From positions 55,552,001 through 55,616,000 of the forward strand of contig OZ231126.1 in assembly GCA_965153355.1 (NCBI GenBank): a DNA stretch of 64,000 nt. Direction: 5' to 3'. Source of the stretch: Flaccisagitta enflata (taxonomy: Eukaryota > Chaetognatha > Sagittoidea > Aphragmophora). A model generated the notes under the pieces. That model did no database searches and was not told the DNA's origin. It saw nothing but the letters and a program-made list of their open reading frames with translations. Positions 1 through 11,668 of the stretch are shown in pieces; the stretch's first letter is position 1; each line of letters starts with the position of its first letter. Position numbers and translations under genes: made by a program.

Positions 1-128
1 GACATAATTTTGTATTGACTGAGAATTAAGTAAATTCATTTTATTGATTATGAATAGCTAGCAACTATAATGCAGAATCTCCGATACTACAAAAATAAGA
101 ACGGGTTAAGAACGTTTGAGCCTGAAAA

Positions 129-742
129 TTGATTAAAAATAAAAACGCTGAGCCTCACTTCAAAAAACTGTGTTCTTATAAAAAATACAGCGTATATGCG
201 AAAGATGTCGATCTACTCATCGCCGATTTCAAGGAATTTGGAGTCATTGAAGAAATTTGTCGGAAGTGGATACCGACGACTCCGAAGGCCGAACCAATCA
301 ACACTCAAGCCACGGTGGACAAGTTCTCTGGCTTAGGGGGCGTTTCTAGTCAAAGAAGATCGCGTTTTGAAAGGGCCACTTGGTCGCTCGCTACGTTCGT
401 TCGCTCGCACCGCTCACTCTGCTCACTCGCTCCGCAGTGCTCCGCTTCGCTATGCGCCGTTCACAGGCTCGTTCACTCCCTCATGGGAGGGTTTAAATTC
501 TTGAATGTGTGTTCATACTGTTATCGCGTTTCACGGAAACAAACACGTTTTTGGCGCTCACTAGAAACACGCCCTTAATATTTCTGTTGTTGTGCGCCAC
601 GGGGTTCGCTTTTCTCATCGAGATTTTTTCTGCTTTCTGTCATTCAGGCGATGAGTTAAGACAGCGCCTCCTCCCGGGAAAACGGCCAAATGAATTTCAC
701 AAAAAGAAACTCAATTACGGAGAAAACATAAGTGCAATCTGA
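129..742 (+). pseudogene. Ionotropic glutamate receptor, 3' fragment interrupted by a MITE
   Basis: The reading frame at 129-335 matches the end of the S2 ligand-binding lobe of the receptor at 1933-3387: LIADFKEFGVIEEICRKW here against LIAEYEVIGLFEEIWQKW there, then TQATVDKFSGL against TQVTVDKLFGL. The frame is broken by 239 bp of foreign DNA and resumes at 575 with the last transmembrane helix (LIFLLLCATGFAFLIEIF) and a short basic tail that stops at 742. Only 128 nt lie upstream and an in-frame stop occurs at 123, so the upstream exons are outside the window or lost. It is a tandem paralogue of the next gene. As written it cannot encode a whole receptor unless the insert is removed, hence pseudogene; a recent insertion allele is the alternative. 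Confidence 0.72.
336..574. mobile_element. PIF/Harbinger-like MITE (239 bp)
   Basis: The ends are imperfect terminal inverted repeats, GGGGGCGTTTCTAGT at 336-350 and ACTAGAAACACGCCC at 560-574 (13 of 15 positions match). They are flanked by a 3-bp TTA duplication at 333-335 and 575-577. A TWA duplication with G-rich ends is typical of PIF/Harbinger elements. There is no coding capacity. It sits inside the receptor exon. Confidence 0.7.
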
Positions 743-848
743 CTCGCATGTCTGTTATTTTTGAACATTTCCTTTTTGATGTACTCTCGTTTTTAGCGTG
801 GTGCGTCTCGGGTTTTAAATTGAATCCGTTTGAAATGAAAAAAAAAAA

Positions 849-1118
<270 letters not shown>

Positions 1119-1534
1119 AAAAAAAAATCGATATAAAACAGCACCAACAAAGAGGATTTTTGGATTTAGAATAAAACTTTCCAGAAGGTGGATAGAATAA
1201 AACTTTCCAGAAGGTGAATTTCGGGTTCCATCTAGATTCGTTCATTAAGCAACCATTGCACAGAGGCTCATTTGGGGCCCATATCGAGCGTCTTGCTCCA
1301 ACCTATTACCAGACACCCAAGTTCACCCTAATTTACCATTGATCATTCCCCACTTATCAGGTGTGATCCATCTTTAGACCGTTGGTCATGTGGCGCCTTC
1401 ATGATCGATTTGGTCTTGATCAGTGGAGTGGCTCTGTTGCTTGCCAACATGACAACATTTATAAACATTTAGGATGCATCTTTTTACCTATTTCTTGCCG
1501 ACTAAAAAGAATAAAATGGGACATGTGCCCTGAG

Positions 1535-1795
1535 GCTAAAAGTTAGGCTTTGAGGTGGGTAATTTGGCCAAAGGGTTGATTTTTAAGCCCCAAGGCTAGG
1601 ATTTTTAGCTCAAGACGGGATTTGGGCTTCGGGGCTGAAATATGGGTCTTGAGGCTGGAAATTAGGTCTAGGGGCTGGAATTTGAACCTCGGGGCCAAAA
1701 TATGAGCAGGAATGCAGAAAAAAAGAGCAGGAGATATTTCCCCTTACATGGAGGCACAGGTCATTAGCCCCCTCGAGGCCGCTGACTAAAAAGGA
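1535..1795. mobile_element. Family C minisatellite element, degenerate copy
   Basis: Degenerate units of about 20 bp (GAGGCTGGAATTTGGG-like) run from about 1535 to 1715. A degraded inner arm follows (CAGGTCATTAGCCCCCTCGA, about 1757-1776). Both match the better copies at 18.0, 24.4 and 38.1 kb. Confidence 0.55.
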
Positions 1796-1932
1796 TCTGT
1801 CTCAGGTCTCAGATAAGGAAAATCAATAACGCATCTGTCGCGGGTTTCAAATCAAATTTCGCAATTCTTTTCTTTTTGCTTCCTCTTAATCCTTCTCCAC
1901 ACGGTCTGACATCGGTATTTTTCCACGTCAAA

Positions 1933-2701
1933 ATGCAAGCAAACGTCAAGATACACAATTATTCTAACATCGTAATGAGGCAATCATCGAAACGAGGATT
2001 GGAGGGTATTCTCATTGATTTGTGGGTGAGATTGGCGAAAGATCTCGGCGTTCAAAACGTTTACACGACATCTAATTGGCACGATTTGTTTCATGGTTCC
2101 CCCGATGTCGTTCTAGCTATCCTCACTGAGAAGCGATTGAATTACAAATTGCATGAATCGATTGTGGGTGATTATCGGATGACGGCACCAGTAACAGCAA
2201 GGGGGTTTCGTGCGGTAATGGTCCCACTTCCCGAAAGGGATTTCCTCTGTACTCTTCGACCTTTTCATCCTTGGACGTGGGTCGCGATTCTGGCGACACT
2301 TTTTGTGTTTGCTTTGGTGTTGACCGGCATTTCCGCCATCTACAGCAAATGGCATCCCACAGGAGAAAACCAATTCAGTTTCATCGATAGTCTTTGGTGT
2401 TTCTGGTCCAATTGGATGCACGTGGGTTCCGATGCTTCTCACCCGAAATCTTCCGCGGGGAAGTTTTTGATGAGCGCTTGGAGTTGCTTCGTGATTGTTG
2501 TGATCGCGATGTATACTGCTAATTTGGCCATGCAATTTGCTGCACGCCCTGAAAACCGAAAATTGCATTCAATTCATGATTTGGAAACGGCAACCATGCA
2601 AGTTTGTACCGTCGATTGGCTACAAAATAGGATTGAACGGAAAAACCTATTTGCATCTTTGCGTCAACGAGGGAGATTCTGTTATATCGCGGATCACGAC
2701 G
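1933..2701 (+). CDS. Divergent ionotropic glutamate receptor, S1-TM3-S2 exon
   Basis: This exon encodes a ligand-gated cation channel subunit of the plasma membrane. The order of features is: the start of the S1 lobe (GLEGILIDLWVRLAKDLG), a pre-M1 and first transmembrane helix (about 2271-2343, WTWVAILATLFVFALVL), a pore-loop region (about 2377-2427, SFIDSLWCFWSNWMHVG), and the gating helix (about 2458-2541) with MYTANLAMQF where the family has SYTANLAAF. The frame is open from 1876, and ATG at 1933 is the first methionine. No amino-terminal domain is visible, so upstream exons may be missing and the start is uncertain. The exon ends at a GT donor (2702) in phase 1. The usual S1 arginine region (RLNYKLHESIVGDY) has lysine at the likely position, so the ligand cannot be guessed. 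Sequence divergence suggests an IR-like or lineage-specific receptor. Confidence 0.78.
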
Positions 2702-2796
2702 GTAACGGAATACGTAAACCACCCATGATGGCCAAAAAAGATGATGATGGTGATGTTAATAATGTTGGTGATGATAATGATGATGAAGATGATGAA

Positions 2797-2880
<84 letters not shown>

Positions 2881-2959
2881 GATGACAATAATGATGATGA
2901 TGATTCTGCTTTTCAAATGATTGTTAAAGCATCTTATTCTTGTTTTTGGTTTTTCCCAG
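2702..2959 (+). repeat. Probable in-frame intron filled with (GAT)n
   Basis: The segment begins GTAACG after CACGACG and ends in a pyrimidine-rich TTTTTGGTTTTTCCCAG. It is 258 nt, a multiple of three, with no stop in the receptor frame. The GAT array (about 2742-2905) would add a run of some 45 mostly aspartate residues in the S2 lobe if retained. Splicing joins ADHD directly to SLLQALSSGKAVIHHEWF. Confidence 0.65.
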
Positions 2960-3387
2960 ATTCACTGTTGCAGGCATTGAGCAGTGGAAAGGCGGTAATC
3001 CACCATGAATGGTTTTTGGCCTCTCTTTTGGCGTCGGCACAAATGAAAGATGTCTCAGGTCTCTTCCTTCTGGATGGGAGATTTTATCCCAGGACGTATG
3101 GGTTTGCTGTTCGCAAGAATTGGATACATGCAGAATCCCTTGATGACCTCATCGCGGAGTATGAAGTAATTGGGCTCTTTGAAGAAATATGGCAAAAGTG
3201 GATGCCGGAGACTCCAAAGGCCAATTTTAGAGGCCTCGACACTCAAGTCACGGTGGACAAGTTGTTTGGCTTGATTTTGTTGGTTGTTGGCGCCGCTGTC
3301 ATCGCTTTCGTCATCGCTATTGTTTCCGCTTTGTTATTCAAGCGAAGACAGGCGAGAGCGCCGCCTGTCGAAAGTGTAACTGAGTGA
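2960..3387 (+). CDS. Divergent ionotropic glutamate receptor, S2-TM4 exon
   Basis: This is the second coding exon of the receptor that starts at 1933. It encodes the rest of the S2 lobe (GKAVIHHEWFLASLLASA, then YGFAVRKNWIHAESLDDLIA), the conserved short segment before the last helix (TQVTVDKLFG), the fourth membrane helix (about 3268-3340, LILLVVGAAVIAFVIAIV) and a short basic tail ending at TGA 3385-3387. The paralogue fragment at 129-742 aligns along this whole exon, which supports a tandem duplication. Confidence 0.78.
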
Positions 3388-3689
3388 TTTACGCCACGAG
3401 GCTTGAGTTGTCTGAGATATGAGCTTAAATGAAAACGTGGATTTGATAAATGTCAGAGTTGCTAATCCAGTGTTGAACAGGTCTGCATAATATAAAATGA
3501 AAACAGGGATGTGTAAAGTTTTAAGTGTATTACGTGCGCCTTCTCAACGAATTACGAAAATTACGAAAGGAAAGGATACAGTGATGTTTTTTTCTAAATG
3601 ATAACAAATCAGAAGCGATTTAAGATTGTCATGGTCGATAGGTCTCTGTGGCTCAAAGAGTTCCAAATAGACACGATAATAGACATTAC

Positions 3690-3695
3690 AATAAA
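3690..3695 (+). promoter_or_regulatory. Candidate polyadenylation signal AATAAA
   Basis: AATAAA lies about 300 nt after the stop of the receptor ending at 3387. It is the first canonical hexamer downstream. Confidence 0.35.
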
Positions 3696-4331
3696 GACAT
3701 TACATTCTATGATTTCCTGAATATTTCTCGGCCAACACTAATGAATGATTACCAGAAGAAGAAAAAATTACCCGCACTTTTACCGTATACAAATTATTTT
3801 CTTCATTTTTCATGCGTGACGTCTTCGTGAATCATCGGGTAGACATGATATCAAAATATAGTAGTGTATTTGCAGCATCGCTAAGCGAGGGATTGAATAT
3901 CCAAGATTTGAAATTAGTTACCGTATCGACAGTTGAAGTAATACATACTTTCATTTATAAAGCTTCCTATAATGTGCTGTATATTTCCGGCTGATGCAAA
4001 TGATAAGTTAAACCTCGAATGAATTTTTTTTCCATGCATTTCATATTTTTCTTATATTGCACACCTGAGTGACCACTAAATAACGTCAACCTGGGGTGTA
4101 TGCCCCTGGCCACCCGTCTGCAACGGGTTACTTGTTCGCTGGCAACATATATGATTTTTTCGCGCAAGAACCAAAGATACCAGTAATGGCGACTGTCGCC
4201 GTGAGGAAAGAAGTCGCAAGCATTAGTCACTTTTCACCAAACTTTTATTTTCAGTCACTGCATTTCTTTTCATTTGTTAGATCAAATCAAGAGCAATTGT
4301 ATGTATTGATTGCACTGAAAATCAGAGAAAA
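3696..4331. other. Intergenic, nothing recognised
   Basis: AT-rich DNA. Short open frames (about 60-87 codons) have no recognisable composition or splice context. Confidence 0.6.
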
Positions 4332-4600
4332 GAGCTAGATGAGCTAAAAAATTAAAAATCACTCAAACAGACAATCAGCTATGCTCACTGACATGCTTTC
4401 TTGTATTTGCATGCTCAAATCAAAACATTTATTCATTTATCCTATTTGAAACAAAAAAAAAAGCAAGCTAAGTGAGCTAAACGAGCTAGAATTCTTAAAA
4501 ATACCCTAACAGATGAGCAGCTCTGCTCACTGACATGTTTTCTTGTATTTGCTTGCTTAAACATGTATTGAAATATTTATTCATTTAACGCATTTGAAAA
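4332..4600. repeat. Two direct copies of a ~120-bp repeat
   Basis: Copies at about 4332-4445 and 4463-4590 share GAGCTAAA, CAGATGAGCAGCT/CAATCAGCT, and GCTCACTGACATG followed by TTCTTGTATTTGC. A third direct copy lies at about 6725-6845. Confidence 0.6.
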
Positions 4601-4602
4601 AA

Positions 4603-4810
4603 AACAAGGCCGGATATACGGCTACCCCAGTCGCGTGCGGGTGGGCAGGGGCTGTAATTGTGGTCACCAAATCATTTGGGCAGGAGCAGTGAAGCCAAAA
4701 ATCCCAAAAACCCAAAAAAAGTAAAGTGTGACGGACGGACCGACGGACCGACGGACCGACGGACGGACGGACCGACAAAGCGGGGTGTAGAGTCGCGTAG
4801 CACGCGACTA
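4603..4810 (+). mobile_element. Family A element, copy A1
   Basis: It begins AACAAGGCCGGATA. The subterminal motif AGTCGCGTGC is followed by GGGTGGGCAGG, then a (GACC/GACGG)n tetranucleotide core. It ends in the hairpin AGTCGCGT-AGC-ACGCGACT and TAA. There is no coding capacity. The architecture recalls Helentron-associated non-autonomous elements (subterminal inverted repeat, 3' hairpin, microsatellite core); that class assignment is inference. Confidence 0.7.
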
Positions 4811-5006
4811 ACAAGGCCGGATACACGGCTACCCCAGTCGCGTGCGGGTGGGCAGGGGCTGTAATTGTGGTCACCAAATCATTTGGGCAGGAGCAGTGAA
4901 GCCAAAAATCCCAAAAACCCAAAAAAAGTAAAGTGTGACGGACGGACCGACGGACCGACGGACCGACGGACGGACGGATCGACAAAGCGTAGCACGCGAC
5001 TAAAAA
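4810..5006 (+). mobile_element. Family A element, copy A2 (tandem to A1)
   Basis: A near-identical direct copy of A1, joined at the shared A of CTAACAAGG. The left arm of its hairpin is eroded (AAGCGTAGCACGCGACTAAAA). Confidence 0.7.
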
Positions 5007-5182
5007 GATGGCGCTAAGGCCTTGCGGGTTTGGCTGTGAGAACGCCGAAGCTCGGTTTTGAGGCCAAACCCAAAATTCGGTTTTGCCTACAAACCCGACT
5101 TTGTTTTCTGGCATTTTTTTTTGCTTCTTTTTTTTCTTTTATTCTTTCATTGATCACTTTTTTCATATTGATTATCACAGTT

Positions 5183-5342
<160 letters not shown>

Positions 5343-5532
5343 CCTTTCACACTCCCTCTCTCTCCCTAATTTTTTTTGTTTTTTTGGTCTTTTCCTTTTG
5401 GTCAGGCAAGATTTTTTTGCTCATATTTTTTTCTCAAATTTTTAGTTGTTTCAGTGTTTGTGTGGGTGGAAGTTTTTCTTTCCTTGCTTTCTCCCTTAAT
5501 TTTTTCTCTCAATTTTTTCTCTTAATTTTTTT

Positions 5533-5573
<41 letters not shown>

Positions 5574-5576
5574 CCC

Positions 5577-6188
5577 CTTCTGAGGCTCAAACCCCAGCCT
5601 CATGGCTCAAATACCAGCCTCAAGGCTTAAATACCAGCCTCAAGGCTCAAATACCAGCCTCAAGGCTCAAATACCAGCTATAAGGCTCAAATTCCAGCCA
5701 TGAAGCTCAAATTCCAGCCTCTAGGCTCAAATTCCAGCCTTGTGGCTCAAATTCCAGCCTTACGGCTCAAATTCAATCCGGAGGCTCAAATTCCAGCCTT
5801 GAGGCTCAAATCCCAACCTTGAGAGTTAAATCCCAACCTTGAGACTCAAATCCCAACCTTGAGACTCAAATCCTAGTCTTGAGACACAAATCCCAGCCTT
5901 AAGGCTCAAATCCCAGCCTCAAAGCTCAAATCCTAACCTTAAGGCTCAAATTCTAACCTTGAGGCTCAAATCCTGGCTTTGAAGCTCAAATCCTAGCTTT
6001 GAGGCTCAAATCTCAGCTTCAAGGCTCAAATCCTTGCAGCAAAACTCAAATTCCAGCCTCAAACTTCCAAACTTACTGAGCATAGGTCATCGGCCCCTTT
6101 GGGGCCGCTGCCCCTCTCACCATCACACTCACATACACAAACACAGGGGCAACGGGTACCGCTGACCATCTAACGCTTTTGCGACTAT
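5577..6188. mobile_element. Family C element, one-armed copy
   Basis: About 25 units of AGGCTCAAATTCCAGCCTTG (20 bp) run from about 5580 to 6070. The right arm follows (GCATAGGTCATCGGCCCCTT, then GGGGCCGCTGCCCCTCTCA), and the outer end is ACCGCTGACCATCTAACGCT with TTTGCGACTATT. The left arm is missing. Confidence 0.65.
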
Positions 6189-6232
6189 TTCCCTTAATCT
6201 TTATTCTCAATTTTTTCTCTTAATTTTTTTTT

Positions 6233-6391
<159 letters not shown>

Positions 6392-7046
6392 CCCTCTCTC
6401 ATAGTGCTTGCATTTTTTTTGGTTTGTTTCATAGTTTGTTTAATCTAATTTTTAACTCATATTTTTTTCTTAAATTTTTAGCTGTCTCAGTGTATAAGTA
6501 TGCGTGTGTACCATGTATGCATAAGATTCTCACCTGCTTACATATGCCTAGATTAAAAAATACAAACATAGTAACACCGACAAAAATCAGACATCTTTTT
6601 GCCATTATATTTACTTAAAAAAACCGATATAAGCCCGTCATAAACCCAAGCGAAGGTTTTGAGGTATTCCAAAACCGAGCCGAAACCGTGGAAAAAAAAG
6701 CCATACGCAAGGCCTTAGACGGCGCTAAGTGAGCTTAATGAGATAAAATGCGCAAAAACACCTTAACAGATGATTAGCTATGCTCATAAACATGTTATCT
6801 TGTATTTGCATGCTCAAACAAACATAAATACACTTCTTTATTGATCCTACACAAAATCATAAAAAATGGAAAAAAATTTTCTTTTCTTTTCTTTAATTAA
6901 TCTTTAAAAATCATCATAAGTCATTATTGTTCATTCATTCTGCTTGATTAATGAAAATTATTATTATTTTGTAATTTCATTTTCATTCAATCAGTCAATC
7001 AGCCCTATCTTGAATAAGAAAATAAAAACCATGTTTCTCTCAAATA

Positions 7047-7378
7047 CCGTATTTTCTCTAAAAAGCGCCCCGGGCGCTTTTGAAATTGAAATATGACTTT
7101 GCTTTTTAACCCTCCAAATAGCGCCCCCTTTGTATTGAAGATAAACTATTATTTGATCCATCTTTTTCATGAAAGGCAATCAAAATGCTAAATTTGACTT
7201 GAAATAGAGATATTCATTGCATATATCTGTTAGAAAGTCAGTGAAAATAGCTCATTGTGTGTGTTTTTACATCATTTTACTTTGTATTTCTATGCAAATC
7301 TTTTCTGAAGAGTGTGACACTAAGAAAAACAATGGGGGGCGCTTTTTGAAGGGGGGGCGCTTTATGGAGAAAATACGG
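7047..7378. mobile_element. Tc1/mariner-type MITE with TA duplication
   Basis: The ends CCGTATTTTCTCTAAAAAGC and (inverted) GCTTTATGGAGAAAATACGG are flanked by TA at 7045-7046 and 7379-7380. Secondary inverted blocks of GCGCCCC lie inside. It is 332 bp and non-coding. Confidence 0.7.
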
Positions 7379-7813
7379 TATGTCAAAAAGTCGAAAACTG
7401 ACTTCGACTTTTTGCCCGATTAATGAAAAAAACAATTGAAAAAATGAAGGTCACAGGCTTTTTGGAGCGCAGTGTCTACAAAATGAAATTGCAAATGGTT
7501 CTTTTTTTTTCAAACCCTTAAAATTATTGAATATCAAAGGGTATTCGCCTTTTTTCTACGTGGTATTTGCATTTTTGGCTCAACTATAATTATGGAGCTA
7601 TAATTATGGAGCTATAATTATGATGACAAAGTGTCTTCGCAAGCACCGGTATTATACGCATTAGTTTAATCTCAACTCATTTGACTCTTTATACTTTATG
7701 GCACTGTAGTTTTTTACTGTATTGTGTTCGTAAACTCGTTTTCAAGAAATATGTAATCGAAGTTATTCTTTTTAAATCCATATTCTTTAAACGATACGCT
7801 TTATTTACTTTTT

Positions 7814-7949
7814 CAGTTGCGGACTCGCGACTCTAGAACTCACCGTGTCGGTCGGTCGGTCCCTAACAAAAACAAAATGCTATCTTTTTTTTGCTATTCC
7901 GCTCCTGCCCACCCGTCCGCGACTTAGGGGGAGTGTATACGGCCTTGCT
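7814..7949 (-). mobile_element. Family A element, copy A3 (inverted)
   Basis: On the + strand it reads from the hairpin AGTTGCGGACTCGCGACT through GGTCGGTCGG and CCCACCCGTCCGCGACTT to GGCCTTGCT. The right motif GTCCGCGACT pairs with the left arm with one mismatch. Confidence 0.65.
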
Positions 7950-8027
7950 CTTTTTCAATTTCACCCGAAATTTTTGGTCTACTTATTGCAGCGAAAACAC
8001 ACCTTAAATAGATAATTAGATATCCAG

Positions 8028-8320
8028 ATATTCTACACCACTACAATATTCATTTCTTATCACCAGTAAACACTCCTTCCCCGCGGGTCGATTAAAGGAC
8101 GCCTTCAACATCTTCCAAAGCATCATCCGTCGAAATGGCCAACTCGACGCCATCTTGCATCGATGGCACATTCCATTTCCGGGCCGAACGTCAGATCGAT
8201 GCAACATTTTCAGCATAGAGCAAAAGGACGAAGTGTTTGAGACGAACATCGGTGCCTCAGAACTCGCCAATTTCACCCTCTTTTGCGCGGCCGGCATGTT
8301 TCTATCCGTATCGATTTCGG
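8028..8320 (+). CDS. Third ionotropic glutamate receptor, S2-TM4 exon
   Basis: Translation gives LQYSFLITSKHSFPAGRLKD, a segment resembling the family's 'Y-x-I-x-x-K-x-S-P' strand, then AFNIFQSIIRRNGQLDAILH with RW, matching the 'ai..l.e.G.l..i..kW' helix that precedes the last membrane segment. A cysteine (SDRCN) follows, then ELANFTLFCAAGMFLSVSIS, the fourth helix. The acceptor is TATCCAG at 8021-8027 and the donor is GGGTAAGT at 8321, phase 1. Earlier exons (S1, pore) were not found between 3.4 and 8.0 kb and may be missing or repeat-masked. Same strand as the two receptors upstream but clearly different from them in sequence. Confidence 0.65.
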
Positions 8321-8426
8321 GTAAGTTTCGAAGGCGTGTTGATGTCTTACTTGATTCATTTTTTTTTCTGTTTTCATCGTCGTCTTTATCGTCTTTATCG
8401 TCGTTATATTGTTTTTTTTTTATTAT

Positions 8427-8506
8427 CGTGTTTGTTGTTGTTGTTGTTGGTATTGTTGTTGTTGCTGTTCATGTCACTGCCATTGTTTTTAATGTCGTCG
8501 TCGTCG

Positions 8507-8601
<95 letters not shown>

Positions 8602-8633
8602 ATAGTTGTTGTTGTTGTTGTTATTGTTGTTGC

Positions 8634-8732
<99 letters not shown>

Positions 8733-8756
8733 CGTTGTCGTTGTCGTAGTCTAAAT
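8427..8756. repeat. (GTT)n microsatellite in receptor intron
   Basis: About 330 nt of GTT with a few GTC, GCT and GAT variants. It begins about 105 nt after the exon donor. Confidence 0.95.
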
Positions 8757-8757
8757 T

Positions 8758-8895
<138 letters not shown>

Positions 8896-8896
8896 G

Positions 8897-9066
8897 TGGC
8901 CCACTTTTTGCGTAAACGTGGCATCTTCCTTTGCATTTGGCGCACATTGTTCGAGAAACTTCCTCACTCAAATGACGAGGGTCGACGACGGACTTCTTCA
9001 TCATCATCGTCGTCGTCGTCGTCGTCGTCGTCATTTTCACCAGATTCGAAGAACGATGATTTTCGA
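8897..9066 (+). CDS. Third ionotropic glutamate receptor, membrane-proximal tail exon
   Basis: It completes the valine codon left open at 8320 and encodes AHFLRKRGIFLCIWRTLFEK, a basic juxtamembrane segment, then a Ser run (about 9000-9035) and SPDSKNDDFR. A strong donor (CGA|GTAAGA) at 9067 is in phase 0 and fits the acceptor at 13537. If not spliced, the frame reads on for 21 more residues and stops at 9130-9132, giving a short-tailed form. Confidence 0.6.
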
Positions 9067-9470
9067 GTAAGAATAGACCGATTGATACAAACGATGAACC
9101 GACGTGACGGCCTGAAAAATGGCCGATCATAACACCCTGAGTAGGAGATTTGGCACAAATATGATTATGTGTCTAATGTTGCCTTAATTTGGAGCAAATA
9201 TAGATATATAACACAACAAGTGCAAAATTCTAGTAAATTGGCACCCTAATGAGCCAAGAGTAATGGTAAAAGGCAATGAAAAATTATGGAATCTGAATTG
9301 ATATGAAGGTCAACGTGCCATGGTCGAATCTTGTAATATGAGGAGGGACGAGTTTCCAAATTGCCAAATCTTGCCCGTACAATTGATAAAAATGTGAACG
9401 CCCATTTTGTTTTTGAAGCCTTCCAGAGGGCACAACGACTGTATGCGTGAATTATGGTTCATATCCTTTA

Positions 9471-9711
9471 AAGGTATGGTTTCTTAACAATGTTACCCTC
9501 GGGTGATTTGTTGAATTTTTGTTATCAATGCCCTAACTACTTTTGGTAAGTTGTTTGCTTTTATGTTAGATCGAGAAGGATTGTTTATCAGATTCTGTTT
9601 TATGGAAAACTAGGAGTGATACGCGTATTAACTAGTCAGTGAGGGTTCACAAGGCCCTCTTCCATTTTTTTTTTTTTTGGGTATAGTGAGGGATATCGTT
9701 CCACTTTTCAT
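9471..9711. repeat. Interspersed repeat G, copy 1
   Basis: About 240 bp (TATGGTTTCTTAACAATG through AAACTAGGAGTG to TAGTGAGGGATAT) are repeated at about 22163-22410. An inverted partial copy sits at about 40503-40600. No ends or coding sequence were recognised. Confidence 0.65.
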
Positions 9712-10312
9712 ATCACTACTCAGCAGCACTAACTGCGGAACTTTGAAGTGCCATTTCTATACCAAAATGATTGTGCCAAATTTCCTGCTTAGGGTGTTGA
9801 CACAAGATGATGCATCAAATCTTTCCTATATAAATTTTCTTGGCTAATTCGTCTAAATCTGTTTGTTTATTGATCATGATGGATCGCGGTCAGGATCACC
9901 CGTTCAAAATATCCTCTAAATTTTTTTTTGAAAATGTGCTCATTCCAATATTTTTACATAGGGATCCCAAAAAGGGTGTAAAATCAGAATATCATATTCA
10001 TTTTGGTCAAATTTGCGCCAAAAAATTAGAAACGTTTTTTGGTGCCAAAAACTGCTATTTTTGCAATGAATTAGGTATGAATTTCATTGATCCACTTCGC
10101 GAAACATACATGCTATAGGCGATTATGCAAATGAGATCTCATTAGCATAATGTGGTTATTAGTTTTTCGCTCATTACTTGCATATTTTTAACAGTAAATC
10201 AAAGAAATTGAAAACTATTATAAACTTTACCTTGAGAAATTATTCCATTTGATTAGTTTTGTGGTTTTTTTTTTATTTTTGGCCATTTTTTTTACATTTT
10301 AGGTTTTAAAGC

Positions 10313-10545
10313 TATGTATGGGACACTTAGGCTCAGCCCTTTCAAAGGTGGAGTAGCGGGTAGCGCCGCTACTCGGAAGAGAAGGGGATGTGTCGGAAGA
10401 TTTTGGCAGAAGAGGAAGAAGAAGAAGAGGAAGAGGAATAAAAGAGAAACAGAAAAAAAAGAAAAAGAAGAAGAAAAAGAAAAAGAGAGAGAGAAAAGAA
10501 AGAGAGAAAAGAGAGAGAGAAGAGAGAGAAGAGAGAGAGAGAGAC

Positions 10546-10593
<48 letters not shown>

Positions 10594-11030
10594 GGAATGG
10601 AAGGGGGTGAGTGGGAAGGTTTTGGAAGGGGCATAGAAGCCTGAGGAGGAAGAAGTAGAATAGGACGAATATCAGAAGCAGAAATTGGGAAGAAAAAAAA
10701 AGAAAAAAAAAAGGAACAATAGAAAGAAAAAAAGGAGGAGAAAAGGGAAAAAAATGGACAGTTTGAGCCTTTTGAATATGCAATTGTAAGCATCATGATT
10801 TTTTTTAAACTAGAATTTTCAGTAAGGAATATATTTTTTTTGTTTCAGGCAGTCAGTTAAGAAAGGATAGTTTTCTCCTATGTTTTTGTCAGTCAATAAA
10901 AGCAAAAGTTTTGGTGTATTTTCACTAGTGGAGTTGGATTTTTCATGTGGGAAGACTTGAAGGGCAAAATCATGCTACTCGGAAGGAAAACATTTTTAAG
11001 AGGGCTGCTTAGGCTTACCCCAAAATGTTT
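10313..11030. mobile_element. Family E element with GAGTAGCG hairpin, copy 1
   Basis: The left end carries the palindrome GAGTAGCGGGTAGCGCCGCT followed by ACTCGGAAGAG. A purine-rich core (GAAGAA, then GA repeats) follows. The right end carries GCTACTCGGAAGG and an imperfect inverted copy of the outer left sequence (CTTAGGCTCAGCCC against GGGCTGCTTAGGC). The second copy is at 37.87-39.46 kb. Confidence 0.5.
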
Positions 11031-11371
11031 TAATTTCCCCCATATCATAGATGTCACGATTTTCTCTTTTACAGTATCGACCAGGTCGATTGAATCATGG
11101 TCGATCCCAAAAAAAGTATCGACTCAGTATCTACCTTAGGTCGATTTTTTGTCAGTTAGCCCTTCCCCATATACAAATGCTGTTTACTGTCAGAGCAACA
11201 TGTTTTAGAAACCACTCGGTATCACAAGATAATATGTTTGAGATTTTTACCTTTGCTTTGTAGTTGCTTTGTGGTTGATACAAGAACAAGCCCAACAGGC
11301 CATCAGTCAAGTGCTTCGTTTTTATAGTAACACACACAACTACAAAACTACCAAATTTTTACGAAATTTGT

Positions 11372-11436
11372 AATGGACCCACCCACCTACAGACTGACAG
11401 AGCAAGGTGTAGAGTCGCGCGCACGCAACTAAAAAA
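11372..11436 (+). mobile_element. Family A, 3'-end fragment A4
   Basis: Only GACAGAGCAAGGTGTAGAG and a degraded hairpin (TCGCGCGCACGCAACTAAAA) remain. Confidence 0.5.
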
Positions 11437-11668
11437 GAGAGTAAATAAGCACTTATTGGGAGCAGAAAAAACTAACAAAAGCCCAAGCTTTTCAACATGC
11501 TTCTTCATCTAACTTGTTTTGTTTGTTTTTTTTTTTCAAATACAATAAGGCAATATTGAGCTCGTTTTTTTTTAAATTTTTTGTTGCGGAAATGTGTACT
11601 GTATAAGAGGCTTTGTCCATCCCTCTGTCGGTCCGTCATGCTCAAGTTAAAAACGCGCATTTACAATA

